DNA from: Thermodesulfobium sp. 4217-1
Lineage (GTDB): Bacteria; Thermodesulfobiota; Thermodesulfobiia; Thermodesulfobiales; Thermodesulfobiaceae
Length of the DNA: 64,000 nucleotides
NCBI RefSeq assembly: GCF_039822205.1
Contig: NZ_JBAGBW010000007.1
Span: forward strand, 11,359-75,358
Reading direction: 5' to 3'
Of the stretch, positions 18,280-27,237 are shown in pieces. The position numbers were made by a program, and so were the translations under genes. The notes beneath the pieces are model-generated. The model was not told the DNA's origin. It ran no database searches and was given only the letters and a program-made list of their open reading frames with translations. Every line of letters starts with the position of its first letter. The first letter of the stretch is position 1.

Positions 18280-18789
18280 ATGATTTTAGAAGGCGCGGCA
18301 AGACTTTTTGGAAACAATATCGATACAGATTTGATAATAGCAGCAAGATATTTAGCAGAAACCGATCAGACAGAGCTTGGTAAGAATTTATTTAGAGATC
18401 TTAGGCCAAATTTTCTAAATGAAATGAAAAAAGGCGACATAATAGTAGCAGGGAATAATTTTGGCTGTGGATCTTCAAGAGAGCACGCGCCATTGGCCAT
18501 CAAAGGTGCTGGAATTAGCGCAGTCGTTGCCAATTCTTTTGCAAGAATATTTTTCAGAAATGCCATAAATGTGGGCCTGCCAATTTTTGTCACAAGTGAG
18601 AATTTAGACTCCATAGAAGAAGGAAACGTAATCTCAGTAAACGCATTAGAGGGCACGTTGATAAATAAGACGAAAAACAAGACATATAAATTCGACCCCT
18701 ATCCAGAGTTCTTATTAAACCTTGTTGAAATTGGCGGACTCTTCAATTTCACGAAAAATCGTTTAGAGGCAGGTGCAAAAAATGCATAA
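18280..18789 (+). CDS. leuD: 3-isopropylmalate dehydratase small subunit
   Basis: The swivel-domain subunit (169 residues) that pairs with LeuC. FGNNIDTDLIIAARYL at the N-terminus and NNFGCGSSREHAPLAIK with the substrate-binding loop are characteristic, and NSFARIFFRNAIN follows. The gene starts the base after the leuC stop, behind GAGGAGG, and overlaps leuB. The length is that of the short archaeal/thermophile form, matching its partner. Confidence 0.95.
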   Translation: MILEGAARLFGNNIDTDLIIAARYLAETDQTELGKNLFRDLRPNFLNEMKKGDIIVAGNNFGCGSSREHAPLAIKGAGISAVVANSFARIFFRNAINVGLPIFVTSENLDSIEEGNVISVNALEGTLINKTKNKTYKFDPYPEFLLNLVEIGGLFNFTKNRLEAGAKNA

Positions 18790-19849
18790 AGTAGCATTCT
18801 TACCGGGAGATGGAATTGGTCAGGATTTAAAAGAAATTGTTAAACTATTTAGAGATAAGATTGAAGAAAAATACAGTTTTTCTTTTACGTTAAACGAGCT
18901 GCCAATAGGAGGAAACGCCATTGATTCTTTTGGGGATCCTTTGCCATCTGATACCCTGAAGGAGTGCAAGAACTCTGATGCAGTTTTATTAATCGCTGTT
19001 GGAGGCCCAAAGTGGGACAACAATCCTCCAAACCTTAGACCAGAAGCAGGACTATTGAAATTAAGAAAAAGTCTGGATGTTTTTTGCAATATCAGACCCA
19101 TAAAGCTTTCAAAGCATCTAATACACCTGTCCTGTTTAAAATGTGAAACGGTAGACAAGGGCTTAGATATAGTTATATTGAGAGAGCTAACCGAGGGACT
19201 TTATTTTGGCGAACCAAGAGGAATTTATACTCAGCCAGATGGTTCAAAGGTTGCAATAAATACCATGTCCTACAGTTCTACTACAATCGAAAAGTTTGCT
19301 AAGATAGGCTTCAATCTCGCATCCTCAAGAAGAAAAAACCTAACTTCGATAGACAAAGCGAATGTTCTTGAGAATTCAAGACTCTGGCGCGAAGTAGTAG
19401 AAAATCTGTCAAAGTCTTACCCAGAAATAAGGCTAAACCACTTATACGTAGACAACGCTGCGCTTCAAATGATATACGATCCAAACCAATTTGACGTAAT
19501 TATCACCGAAAATCTGTTTGGAGACATCCTTAGTGATGAGGGAGCTGCCCTGGTAGGCTCACTTGGACTTTTGCCATCTGCAAGCATAGGAGACAAAAAA
19601 CCATTTCTCTATGAACCAGTTCACGGATCTGCGCCATCCATAGCAGGCAAAAACTTAGCTAACCCTATAGCTACTATATTCTCAATTGCCCTAATGTTTA
19701 GACTTAGCTTTGAGAGAGAGGATATCGCTCTTGACTTAGAAAATGCTGTCGAAAAGGTCTTAGAAATGAAACTTGGCACTGCAGATCTAAAAATGAAAAA
19801 CACCGTCGGCACGAAAGAATTTGCAAACGAGGTTCTGAAAAATCTATAA
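18782..19849 (+). CDS. leuB: 3-isopropylmalate dehydrogenase
   Basis: NAD-dependent oxidative decarboxylation of 3-isopropylmalate. LPGDGIG opens the protein, LRKSLDVFCNIRP and LRELTEGLYFGEPRG carry the substrate-binding residues, and DNAALQMI, ENLFGDILSDEGA and EPVHGSAPSIAGK are conserved in the family. GTG 18773 would add three residues; ATG 18782 (355 residues) is preferred. It overlaps leuD by 8 bases and converges on galU with a 6-base overlap of the stops. Confidence 0.95.
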   Translation: MHKVAFLPGDGIGQDLKEIVKLFRDKIEEKYSFSFTLNELPIGGNAIDSFGDPLPSDTLKECKNSDAVLLIAVGGPKWDNNPPNLRPEAGLLKLRKSLDVFCNIRPIKLSKHLIHLSCLKCETVDKGLDIVILRELTEGLYFGEPRGIYTQPDGSKVAINTMSYSSTTIEKFAKIGFNLASSRRKNLTSIDKANVLENSRLWREVVENLSKSYPEIRLNHLYVDNAALQMIYDPNQFDVIITENLFGDILSDEGAALVGSLGLLPSASIGDKKPFLYEPVHGSAPSIAGKNLANPIATIFSIALMFRLSFEREDIALDLENAVEKVLEMKLGTADLKMKNTVGTKEFANEVLKNL

Positions 19850-20716
19850 ATCTACACAAATTTCTTTTAGATGTTTTTTCATATCATCCTTAAACTCAGG
19901 GTGTTGAAGTGCAAAATCGACTGTGGCTTTTAGATATCCAATCTTTGAGCCGCAGTCATACCTCTTACCTTTAACCTCAACCCCTAACACCAACCTTCTC
20001 TCGCACAAAGTTCGAAGAGCATCGGTTAGCTGAATTTCGCCGCCCCTACCAGGTTTAGTCTCTTTTAAAATATCAAAAATTTCAGGAACAAGAATATATC
20101 TTCCAATTACCGCATAGTTTGATGGAGACTCATGAATCTCAGGTTTTTCAACTAAATCAGTAATTTTAAATACTCCGTCATCATCGGGAATTGGCTTTGC
20201 AACAGCTATCCCATAGCTGCTGACTTCTTCTTCTGGCACCCTTTCAAGGGCTAAGACTGGACTATGATATCTTTCATAAACGCTAATAAGTTGCTTCATA
20301 GCAGGAATTTCAGAACTTATAATGTCATCGCCAAGGACCACAGCAAAGGGCTCGTTGTCGATTACGGCAGATGACATAAGAACTGCATGCCCCAAACCCA
20401 ATGGCTTTGGCTGTCGAACATAAATAAATTCGGCATCATCACGAATCTTGTCTACATCGGCAAGAAGGCTTGATTTGTCCTGGTCTTTCAATATAGACTC
20501 GAGCTCCCACGAGGCATCAAAGTAATCCTCGATAGGCCTTTTGTTTCTACCAGTAACGAAAATCATATATTTAACCCCAGATTCCAAAACCTCTTCTACT
20601 ACATATTGAATCAAGGGTCTGTCTACAAGTGGAAGCATTTCCTTTGGAGACGCTTTTGTAGCAGGTAAAAATCTTGTTCCCATCCCGGCAACAGGAAAAA
20701 CAGCTTTTCTAATCAT
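19844..20716 (-). CDS. galU: UTP-glucose-1-phosphate uridylyltransferase
   Basis: Makes UDP-glucose from UTP and glucose-1-phosphate. The nucleotide loop GMGTRFLPATKASPKEMLP, VTGRNKRPIEDYFD, LGDDI and GRYILVPEIFD are conserved. An in-frame ATG at 20749 would add 11 residues, but GGAGG lies just upstream of ATG 20716, giving 290 residues, the normal bacterial length. Divergent from the HEAT-like gene across 75 bases. It provides precursors for polysaccharide together with rfbC. Confidence 0.95.
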   Translation of the reverse strand: MIRKAVFPVAGMGTRFLPATKASPKEMLPLVDRPLIQYVVEEVLESGVKYMIFVTGRNKRPIEDYFDASWELESILKDQDKSSLLADVDKIRDDAEFIYVRQPKPLGLGHAVLMSSAVIDNEPFAVVLGDDIISSEIPAMKQLISVYERYHSPVLALERVPEEEVSSYGIAVAKPIPDDDGVFKITDLVEKPEIHESPSNYAVIGRYILVPEIFDILKETKPGRGGEIQLTDALRTLCERRLVLGVEVKGKRYDCGSKIGYLKATVDFALQHPEFKDDMKKHLKEICVDL

Positions 20717-20791
20717 AAAAAAACCTCCATCTTTATAAGTTTTATGCATAAAGTTATATTAAATATGTTAAAATAAAGCTCAGTAATATTA

Positions 20792-21445
20792 ATGATAACA
20801 TCAATGGAAATAATTTTAGAACTATTAAAAAATAGAAACTATGAAAAAATCGTCTTGCTTTGTAATGAAGAAAGACGATTTTGGTCTTTTTTAAAATCGC
20901 GACTCTATGATCCTGATATCCTAATAAAATATAGAGCAGTTGAGGCTATTGGTATATATATGAATAATTTATGGAATAAAAATGAAGAAAAAGTTAGAAC
21001 TTTTATAAGAACTCTTCTGTGGTCACTGAATGACGAATCTGGAGGGATTGGATGGAGTTCTGCGCCAGCAATAGCACAGATAATTATCCACATCCCATCT
21101 TTAAAAGATCCGTATCTCTCAATGGCTATGAACGCTCTTGACGAAGAGCTTCTGAAAAAGCCAATTTTGTGGGCTGTCGCAAAAGTGGGCAAAAGAGCTT
21201 GGGATGATGTAGAATTTCACAAAGACAATTTTCTTAAAACCTTTTGTGCGACAGATATGGAAACAGTTGGTTATGCCACGATTGCAGCAATAAAAACTGG
21301 CTATCAAGAATCAATTGAGCATATTTTAAATTTTCAAAAAAGCGTTAAAAATCTTAATTTTCAGTTTCCTTATTTTGTGGACGGTTTTTTTGTCGAACAA
21401 GATTTGAATAGCTTAATAAATGACGCCGTCTCCCAACTCAGATGA
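20792..21445 (+). CDS. HEAT-repeat-like protein (resembles DVU0298 family)
   Basis: 217 residues, all helical in appearance, without catalytic motifs. Helix pairs such as IKYRAVEAIG, the conserved loop DESGGIGWSSAPAIAQI and GYATIAAIKTGY resemble PBS-lyase/HEAT-like repeats. The DESGGIGW motif recalls a family annotated in sulfate-reducing bacteria as DVU0298-like; this is from memory, not a search. No strong ribosome site is seen; an ATG at 20804 is an alternative. It overlaps the next gene by ATGA, so it is likely translated together with the YkgJ-type and HAD proteins. Confidence 0.65.
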   Translation: MITSMEIILELLKNRNYEKIVLLCNEERRFWSFLKSRLYDPDILIKYRAVEAIGIYMNNLWNKNEEKVRTFIRTLLWSLNDESGGIGWSSAPAIAQIIIHIPSLKDPYLSMAMNALDEELLKKPILWAVAKVGKRAWDDVEFHKDNFLKTFCATDMETVGYATIAAIKTGYQESIEHILNFQKSVKNLNFQFPYFVDGFFVEQDLNSLINDAVSQLR

Positions 21446-22020
21446 ATAAAATATTAGATAGCTTAGAAAAACTTTATGAAGACGTAGAAAATGAATTTTC
21501 TACAATTGGCAAAAATTACGATTTTAACTGCTCTGGTTGTGCTACAAACTGTTGCACTACTCTTTTCTACCACTATACTTTTGTTGAGGAATATATGTTG
21601 CGATTCGGGTTATCGAAAGTTGATAGCGACATTAGATCGTCAATAATTGAAAACTCAAAAAGATATATATTTAAAAAGGAAAATTTTTCTGGAAAGGGTA
21701 AGTTTAAAATGATGTGTCCGGCCAATAAAGATGGCCTTTGTATAATATATAAATATAGGCCTATGATATGCAGAATACACGGCGTTCCATCAAAGCTCGC
21801 CTTTCCAAATGGCAGGGTTGATTTTTATAAAGGCTGTGAGGTTATGGCTTCCAAATTTTTTGAATTTCCTTATTTTTTAGACAGGACAAGGTTCTTCCAG
21901 AATTTAAGTTTAATAGAACAAAAATTCAGAAAAGAATTCGGCAAGCCCCTTGGTTACAAATTCAAAAAAACTATAGCACAGATGATTTTGAGCAAAGACT
22001 TAGATAATTTAGATGTATAA
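21442..22020 (+). CDS. YkgJ-family cysteine-cluster protein
   Basis: 192 residues with the cysteine pattern of the YkgJ/zinc-iron-chelating family: CSGCATNCC near residues 30-38, then MCPANKDGLCIIYKYRPMICR around residues 92-112, and a last Cys in KGCEVM. These clusters are believed to bind metal, possibly an Fe-S centre. Role unknown. The gene is overlapped at both ends (ATGA with the HEAT-like gene, 8 bases with the HAD gene), so the three form one unit. Confidence 0.82.
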   Translation: MNKILDSLEKLYEDVENEFSTIGKNYDFNCSGCATNCCTTLFYHYTFVEEYMLRFGLSKVDSDIRSSIIENSKRYIFKKENFSGKGKFKMMCPANKDGLCIIYKYRPMICRIHGVPSKLAFPNGRVDFYKGCEVMASKFFEFPYFLDRTRFFQNLSLIEQKFRKEFGKPLGYKFKKTIAQMILSKDLDNLDV

Positions 22021-22663
22021 AAGTATTTTTAGAAAAAACGTTGACAACGTTTTCTTAGACTTTGATGGGACTTTGGTTCACAAGGAATTCGATCGCTACT
22101 TTTGGTCTGAATATGTCCCATTGCAGTATTCAATAAAAAATAATTTTTCAATAGAAGATTCAAAAGAAAAACTTTATTGCCTTTACAATAGCTATAAGGG
22201 ACAGCTTTGTTGGTCTGATATAGATTTTTGGTCTTCAAAGTTAAACCTTGACATAGAGAAGCTCACAATGTCCATTTCAGATCTCATAAAACCATCAAAA
22301 GGACTTTATCAATTTTTTTCTTTTGCAAAGAAACACAACAAAAAAATTTATATATTAACAAACGCACATAAAAAAACAATAAATATTAAGCTTACAAAGA
22401 TTCATATTGAAAAACAAATTGATAGGATTATAACCTGTTTTGATTTGGGATACCCAAAAGAAAATATTGAATTTTGGAAAAAGCTTAAGCTAAGAATTGA
22501 ATTCGATCCAGAAAAATCTGTTTTCATCGATGACCTGGAAGAGAACTTGATACAAGCAAAGAAAATAGGCATAAAAAATGTCTGGCTGAAGGTGGAAAAA
22601 GAGGAAATAAGCGATATTTCCTCAAGCTTTTTTTACTTTGATTCATTTGAAAATTTATTATAA
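22013..22663 (+). CDS. HAD-superfamily nucleotidase (YrfG-like)
   Basis: 216 residues with HAD motif I LDFDGTLV near residues 16-23, motif II ILTNA, and motif III/IV Lys in YPKE and FIDDLEEN. The segment after motif I (FDRYFWSEYVP) resembles E. coli YrfG, a GMP/IMP 5'-nucleotidase, so a nucleotide phosphatase is the best guess. Last gene of the three-gene overlapping unit; a promoter-like TATAAT for argC lies over its stop. Confidence 0.75.
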   Translation: MYKSIFRKNVDNVFLDFDGTLVHKEFDRYFWSEYVPLQYSIKNNFSIEDSKEKLYCLYNSYKGQLCWSDIDFWSSKLNLDIEKLTMSISDLIKPSKGLYQFFSFAKKHNKKIYILTNAHKKTINIKLTKIHIEKQIDRIITCFDLGYPKENIEFWKKLKLRIEFDPEKSVFIDDLEENLIQAKKIGIKNVWLKVEKEEISDISSSFFYFDSFENLL

Positions 22664-22664
22664 T
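22638..22664 (+). promoter_or_regulatory. Possible promoter of the arg operon
   Basis: TTGATT (22638-22643) and a perfect TATAAT (22659-22664) separated by 15 bases, about 50 bases before argC. The spacing is short and the element overlaps the HAD gene end. No ARG-box-like dyad was recognised. Confidence 0.35.
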
Positions 22665-22712
22665 CAAATATAGAATTTATAAGTCTTTAAATACCTTAAA
22701 CAAGGAGGCTGT

Positions 22713-23753
22713 ATGAAAAAGATTAAAGTTGGCATATTTGGCGCAACTGGATACGCTGGTTTAAATATATTTAGAATTTTATCAAATCACCCTTTTGTCG
22801 AGCTTAAGTTTTTATCATCACACTCCAATAGCGGCGAAAGCTATAAGAAATTGTTTCCATCCTTCGATACAAACATAGTGCTCGGACCCACCGATCCAGA
22901 GGCAGCAAAAGACTTAGACGCTTGTTTCATAGCGCTGCCAGCAGGAGAAACGTCAAAGTTTATACCAAAATTAATTCATTCGAACAAAGACATAGTAATT
23001 ATCGACCTTGGAGCAGATTTTAGGTTTCAAGACAAAGAAATTTATGAAAAAACCTATTGTATAGAGCATAACTGTCCAGATGTGCTGCAGAATTCAGTTT
23101 ATGGCCTGCCAGAAGTAAACAGGGAAAAGATTAAAACTGCAAAACTTATTGGAAACCCGGGCTGCTACCCTACCAGCGTGATTTTAGGACTATATCCAAT
23201 AGTTGATTACTTTGGGGGAGACATAGGGACCATAATCGCTGACTCAAAATCAGGTGTAAGCGGAGCTGGCAGAAAAATTTCTAAAGATTTCCTTTTCTGC
23301 GAGGTAAACGAGAGCGTAAAACCCTATGGAGCCAAGTTCCACAGACATCAACCAGAAATGAACGACCAAATAAAGCTAATTTCAAAAGATGCTCCAGAAT
23401 TAATCTTTACGCCGCACCTTATCCCAATGCAAAGAGGAATACTCTCGACAATTTATGTGCTCTTCAACAAAGAGATACCAGATGAAAAGACTATAAAAGA
23501 GCTTTTTTATGAAAAATACAAAAATGAAAAGTTCGTTCAAATACTTGACAATGACCTGCCAAATACGTCAATGGTAAGGTCTAGCAACCTGTGTGCGATA
23601 AATATTTGTAAAACCTCAGATAATACTGTAAAAATTTTTAGCGCGATTGATAACCTGATAAAAGGCGCCGCAGGTCAAGCAGTCCAAAACCTAAATATTA
23701 TTTTTGACTTCCCCGAAGAATTGTCCTTAACTAATGTCCCGGAGGTAATATAA
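22713..23753 (+). CDS. argC: N-acetyl-gamma-glutamyl-phosphate reductase
   Basis: 346 residues. The Rossmann GATGYAGLN loop is at the N-terminus, and the catalytic Cys lies in GNPGCYPTS (near residue 149) with the His of the second active-site segment in PHLIPMQRG. It reduces N-acetylglutamyl phosphate in arginine synthesis. ATG follows AAGGAGG. First gene of a tightly packed run argC-argJ-argB (1-base gap to argJ). Confidence 0.96.
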   Translation: MKKIKVGIFGATGYAGLNIFRILSNHPFVELKFLSSHSNSGESYKKLFPSFDTNIVLGPTDPEAAKDLDACFIALPAGETSKFIPKLIHSNKDIVIIDLGADFRFQDKEIYEKTYCIEHNCPDVLQNSVYGLPEVNREKIKTAKLIGNPGCYPTSVILGLYPIVDYFGGDIGTIIADSKSGVSGAGRKISKDFLFCEVNESVKPYGAKFHRHQPEMNDQIKLISKDAPELIFTPHLIPMQRGILSTIYVLFNKEIPDEKTIKELFYEKYKNEKFVQILDNDLPNTSMVRSSNLCAINICKTSDNTVKIFSAIDNLIKGAAGQAVQNLNIIFDFPEELSLTNVPEVI

Positions 23754-23754
23754 A

Positions 23755-24945
23755 TTGTCAAATTTCCCCGAAAATTTTAATTTTGCAGGAATTCGTTGCG
23801 GGCTAAAGCTGTCAGGCAGAAAAGACCTTGGCGCTATTGTATGCAAGAAAGGGGCGCTGACCTTTGCAGTATTTACTCAAAATAGCGTTGCAGCAGCTCC
23901 TGTAAAAATTTCCAAAGAAAGACTGAGCAAAAACAAGCTCATAAAGGCTATCCTTATTAATTCAGGCAATGCAAATGCAGCCACAGGAATTGACGGCTAC
24001 AACGACGCCATAGAAATATCAAAGAAATTTTCACAACTGCTAAATATCAAAGAAGAAGAGATATTGTTAGCATCCACAGGTATAATTGGCGTAAGACTTG
24101 ACAAAGACAAGATAATAAACAAGATGCCAGAGTTAGCGGCAAGCTTAGACAACAATAATCATAAAGATTTTATAGAGTCGATAATGACCACTGATAGCTT
24201 TGAAAAAGAATATTTTGAAACGATACCCTCAGCAGAGTCAGGTGACATACACATAAGGGCTTACGCCAAAGGCTGCGGTATGATTTGCCCAAATCTTGCC
24301 ACAATGCTGGTTTTTATCACATCAGACATCAATGCTGACGAAGATATATTGAAAGAAATATTTACTGACTGTGTAAATAGAAGTTTCAACGCAATATCAG
24401 TAGATGGTGACACATCTACCAATGACTCAGTTTTTTTTATGACAGACATGCTATATCCGAAGAATAAAATAAACAACAAAAACGATGAATTGATGTTAGC
24501 TTTTGAAAAAGCTCTAAATAGATGCTGCACAAAGTTAGCAAACGACATAGTAAGAGATGGAGAAGGATCTACAAAAATCCTTGAAGTTAGAGCCACTGGT
24601 TTTGCCAACGAAAAGGATGCAAAAAAAGTTGCCTCAAATATTGCAAAATCAACCCTTGTGAAATGCGCCTTTTTTGGCTCTGATCCGAATTGGGGCAGAA
24701 TACTATGTGCTGCAGGAAACACAAATCTGATCGATGAAGACTCTGTTTCAATAAAGATTTTTGACACTGAGGTATACAACAGAAAACCTATTGAATTTAA
24801 AAAAGATGAGCTTAGCAAAGAGATTTCAGCAAATGAAAGGGTTATAATAGAAATTCATAATAACAGTGGAGATAAAAGTTTTACTTTCTATGGTTGCGAT
24901 CTAACCTTTGATTATGTTAAGTTAAATTCAGAATACTCAACGTGA
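23755..24945 (+). CDS. argJ: Bifunctional ornithine acetyltransferase/N-acetylglutamate synthase
   Basis: 396 residues, starting at TTG behind GGAGG in the end of argC. ArgJ self-cleaves before a Thr in the ATMLVF segment; here it is in NLATMLVFITSD (near residue 181). NSGNANAATG and FGSDPNWGR are further family motifs. It recycles the acetyl group, so the cyclic arginine pathway is indicated. The stop overlaps the GTG upstream of argB. Confidence 0.96.
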   Translation: MSNFPENFNFAGIRCGLKLSGRKDLGAIVCKKGALTFAVFTQNSVAAAPVKISKERLSKNKLIKAILINSGNANAATGIDGYNDAIEISKKFSQLLNIKEEEILLASTGIIGVRLDKDKIINKMPELAASLDNNNHKDFIESIMTTDSFEKEYFETIPSAESGDIHIRAYAKGCGMICPNLATMLVFITSDINADEDILKEIFTDCVNRSFNAISVDGDTSTNDSVFFMTDMLYPKNKINNKNDELMLAFEKALNRCCTKLANDIVRDGEGSTKILEVRATGFANEKDAKKVASNIAKSTLVKCAFFGSDPNWGRILCAAGNTNLIDEDSVSIKIFDTEVYNRKPIEFKKDELSKEISANERVIIEIHNNSGDKSFTFYGCDLTFDYVKLNSEYST

Positions 24946-24953
24946 GGTGTAAA

Positions 24954-25820
24954 TTGTTTGACAAAAAAAATCAAGCAAAAATAATTATTGACGCACTGCC
25001 CTATTTTAAACAGTTCAACAACCAGATAATCGTAATTAAATACGGCGGTTCTATTTTGGAATCTGAGGACGTAAACGATGCGCTCTTCCAGGACATCGTA
25101 CTGCTCAGCTATCTGGGCGTAAAAATTGTACTTATTCACGGCGGAGGCCCAGAGATTTCAAGATGGCAAAAAATTCTTAATATAGAAACCAAATTTATCG
25201 AAGGACTAAGGGTCACAGATTCAAAAACTATGGAAATTACCGAGATGATACTGTCTGGTAAGGTAAATAAAAATATAGTAGCCAAGATTCAAAATTATGG
25301 CGGCAAAGCAGTGGGAATATGCGGCAAAGACGGCGGAACGATAATGGCTAAGAAGAAATCGGAAAAATACGGCTTTGTTGGAGAAATTGTGAACATAAAT
25401 CCATCTCTACTGTCTGCCCTTGTAAACTCAAACTATGTGCCAGTTATGTCGCCAATCGCTTATGATGAGGATGGTATCTCTCTAAACATAAATGCCGACT
25501 TTGTCGCAGGAAAGATCGCGTCATCGCTTGGTGCAAAGAGGCTTTTGTATCTGACAGACGTACCAGGGATACTACTAAACAAAGACGATCCATCTACAAT
25601 TTTGTCCAAAGTAAAGACATCAGAAATAGACAATCTAATAGAGGAGGGAGTCCTCTCCAAGGGCATGATACCAAAAACCTTGTCTGCAAAAGAGGCGATA
25701 GAATCTGGAATTGAAGCAGTTCACGTTATCGATGGCAGAGAACCTCACTCGCTCTTGCTCGAAGTCCTTACCCCTGAGGGAGTGGGAACCATGATAGTAG
25801 GTGAAAATTATGACAAATAA
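24954..25820 (+). CDS. argB: Acetylglutamate kinase
   Basis: Phosphorylates N-acetylglutamate. The IKYGGSIL phosphate loop, the substrate loop IHGGGPEI, the N-terminal helix ending in PYFKQF and ADFVAGKIASSLGA plus KGMIPK near the C-terminus are conserved. The long N-terminal helix is of the type found in arginine-inhibited hexameric enzymes. Two starts are possible: GTG 24942, overlapping the argJ stop, or TTG 24954 just after GAGGTG; the latter is chosen. It overlaps the next small gene by 11 bases. Confidence 0.95.
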   Translation: MFDKKNQAKIIIDALPYFKQFNNQIIVIKYGGSILESEDVNDALFQDIVLLSYLGVKIVLIHGGGPEISRWQKILNIETKFIEGLRVTDSKTMEITEMILSGKVNKNIVAKIQNYGGKAVGICGKDGGTIMAKKKSEKYGFVGEIVNINPSLLSALVNSNYVPVMSPIAYDEDGISLNINADFVAGKIASSLGAKRLLYLTDVPGILLNKDDPSTILSKVKTSEIDNLIEEGVLSKGMIPKTLSAKEAIESGIEAVHVIDGREPHSLLLEVLTPEGVGTMIVGENYDK

Positions 25821-26067
25821 ACCTGTGCTTTATACCTATCCTGGAAATAAATACTGCCAAATCTTAGAAAGATATATAAATGATAAAGGCTTAGGCGTAG
25901 AGATAGTATCTGTATACGATATGTACTGCATGAATCAAAATCAGAAAGATATAAAAACAATTTTCAAAAAAGTTGGGCTTGAAACCTTGCCTATCTTAAA
26001 GTTTGAAAACAAATATTTTGCTGACTTTGATGAAATAGAAAGGATATTGAATAAAATTGACAATTAG
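25810..26067 (+). CDS. Glutaredoxin-like small protein lacking the nucleophilic Cys
   Basis: 85 residues with a thioredoxin-like pattern: beta strand VLYTYP, an active-site position reading NKYC, a helix, the cis-Pro segment TLPILKF and a terminal helix. In glutaredoxins the first Cys of CxxC/CxxS is the nucleophile; here Asn occupies it and only the second Cys remains, plus one Cys further on (DMYCMN). It may be a redox-inactive or unusual monothiol member. ATG 25810 follows AGGTGA and lies inside argB; the gene overlaps groES by 11 bases. Confidence 0.65.
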   Translation: MTNKPVLYTYPGNKYCQILERYINDKGLGVEIVSVYDMYCMNQNQKDIKTIFKKVGLETLPILKFENKYFADFDEIERILNKIDN

Positions 26068-26320
26068 ACCCTTAGACAATATGATACTTGTGCGGGCAAT
26101 GAGCCCAAGCGATAGGACATCCTCAGGAATACTCATACCAGAAACTGTTAAAGAAAGTCCAAAGGAAGGTCTTGTGATAGCAATAGGTGACTCATCAGAA
26201 ATCAAAGTAAAAGTAGGCGATCAAGTAATATTTTCAAAAGATATGGGTTTCGAAATAACTTTCGAGGGGAATTCCTATCTTATTTTGCCAAACAAAGCTA
26301 TTCTTGCGGTAATTGAATAA
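26057..26320 (+). CDS. groES: GroES-type co-chaperonin, without adjacent groEL
   Basis: 87 residues, TTG start inside the preceding gene. It has the Cpn10 N-terminus IRPLDNMILVRAM, a mobile loop of normal size with the GroEL-binding hydrophobic tripeptide region SSGILIPET, the GLVIAIG strand and VKVGDQVIF, and ends with LPNKAILAVIE. This is a complete Cpn10, slightly short. groEL is not beside it; the flanking genes are argB/glutaredoxin-like and miaA. It may be a second groES or a relocated sole copy. Confidence 0.88.
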   Translation: MTIRPLDNMILVRAMSPSDRTSSGILIPETVKESPKEGLVIAIGDSSEIKVKVGDQVIFSKDMGFEITFEGNSYLILPNKAILAVIE

Positions 26321-26325
26321 CAATT

Positions 26326-27237
26326 GTGAATAAAGTTTTTATTTTACTTGGACAAACCTGTACTGGAAAAACAAATATTTCTGTAGAAGTTGCGCAAGAA
26401 TTGCCAATAGAAATTATATCCGCTGATTCCAGACAAGTATATAAACATATGGATATTGGAACCGCAAAGCCCACAAAAGAGGAAATGAGAGGGATAGCGC
26501 ATTATCTTGTTGATATAATATATCCAACAGAAGAATTTAATGCATACATTTTTCAAACAAAGGCATTAGAGTTAATTGAAGATATAATAAATAGATCGAA
26601 GATACCCCTGATAGTAGGTGGAACTGCCCTTTACTTAAAGGGATTAATTGAAGGTTACAACTTTGCTTGCGGAACCAAAGACAAAGAATTACGAAATAGG
26701 TTAAAAGAAATAGGAACAGAAAAAGGCTTTGAATACCTTTACCAAAGACTTTTGGAAATAGACCCAGATTATGCCCGATCTATTTCCCCTATTGATGAAA
26801 TAAGAATAATAAGGGCATTGGAAGTTTACGAGGTCTCAGGAGAAATTTTTTCAAAATCAGCAAATATATCAGAAAAGAAGTATGATTATAAAGTTTTTGG
26901 CTTAAAACTTGATAGAGGGTTGCTTTACGAAAGAATAAACAAGCGTGTCGACGTAATGATTGAACAAAACCTAATAGATGAAGTAAAATTTCTTATTGAT
27001 AAGTATGATATAAATACTATGGCTTTTCAAACTTATGGATATAAGGAAATAATAGATTATCTTGTAAACAACTTGCCCCTTGAAGAGGCAATTGAACTTA
27101 TAAAGAAGAACACAAGGAATTTTGCAAAAAGACAGATGACATGGTTTAAAAAAATAAATACAGAATGGATTGAAAACATAGATTATAATATTAGTGCAAA
27201 TTGCTTATTAAAAAAAATTAAGGAGGAATTGGATTAG
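26326..27237 (+). CDS. miaA: tRNA dimethylallyltransferase
   Basis: 303 residues. The P-loop is GQTCTGKT, a variant of the usual GPTASGKS/T, followed by ISADSRQVYKHMDIGTAKPT and VGGTALYLKGLIEG, all diagnostic. It prenylates A37 of tRNAs reading UNN codons. GTG start, 5 bases after groES; its stop overlaps the dapF start by one base. The C-terminal TRNFAKRQMTWF motif is present, so the protein is complete. Confidence 0.95.
   Translation: MNKVFILLGQTCTGKTNISVEVAQELPIEIISADSRQVYKHMDIGTAKPTKEEMRGIAHYLVDIIYPTEEFNAYIFQTKALELIEDIINRSKIPLIVGGTALYLKGLIEGYNFACGTKDKELRNRLKEIGTEKGFEYLYQRLLEIDPDYARSISPIDEIRIIRALEVYEVSGEIFSKSANISEKKYDYKVFGLKLDRGLLYERINKRVDVMIEQNLIDEVKFLIDKYDINTMAFQTYGYKEIIDYLVNNLPLEEAIELIKKNTRNFAKRQMTWFKKINTEWIENIDYNISANCLLKKIKEELD

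Noticed and set aside
22664-22712. A riboswitch or leader peptide upstream of argC
   Set aside because: The gap is under 50 bases, with no stable stem or small frame.
24261-24818. A 185-codon antisense frame within argJ
   Set aside because: It mirrors a strongly conserved gene; Ser/Phe-rich composition is typical of antisense to AT-rich coding DNA.
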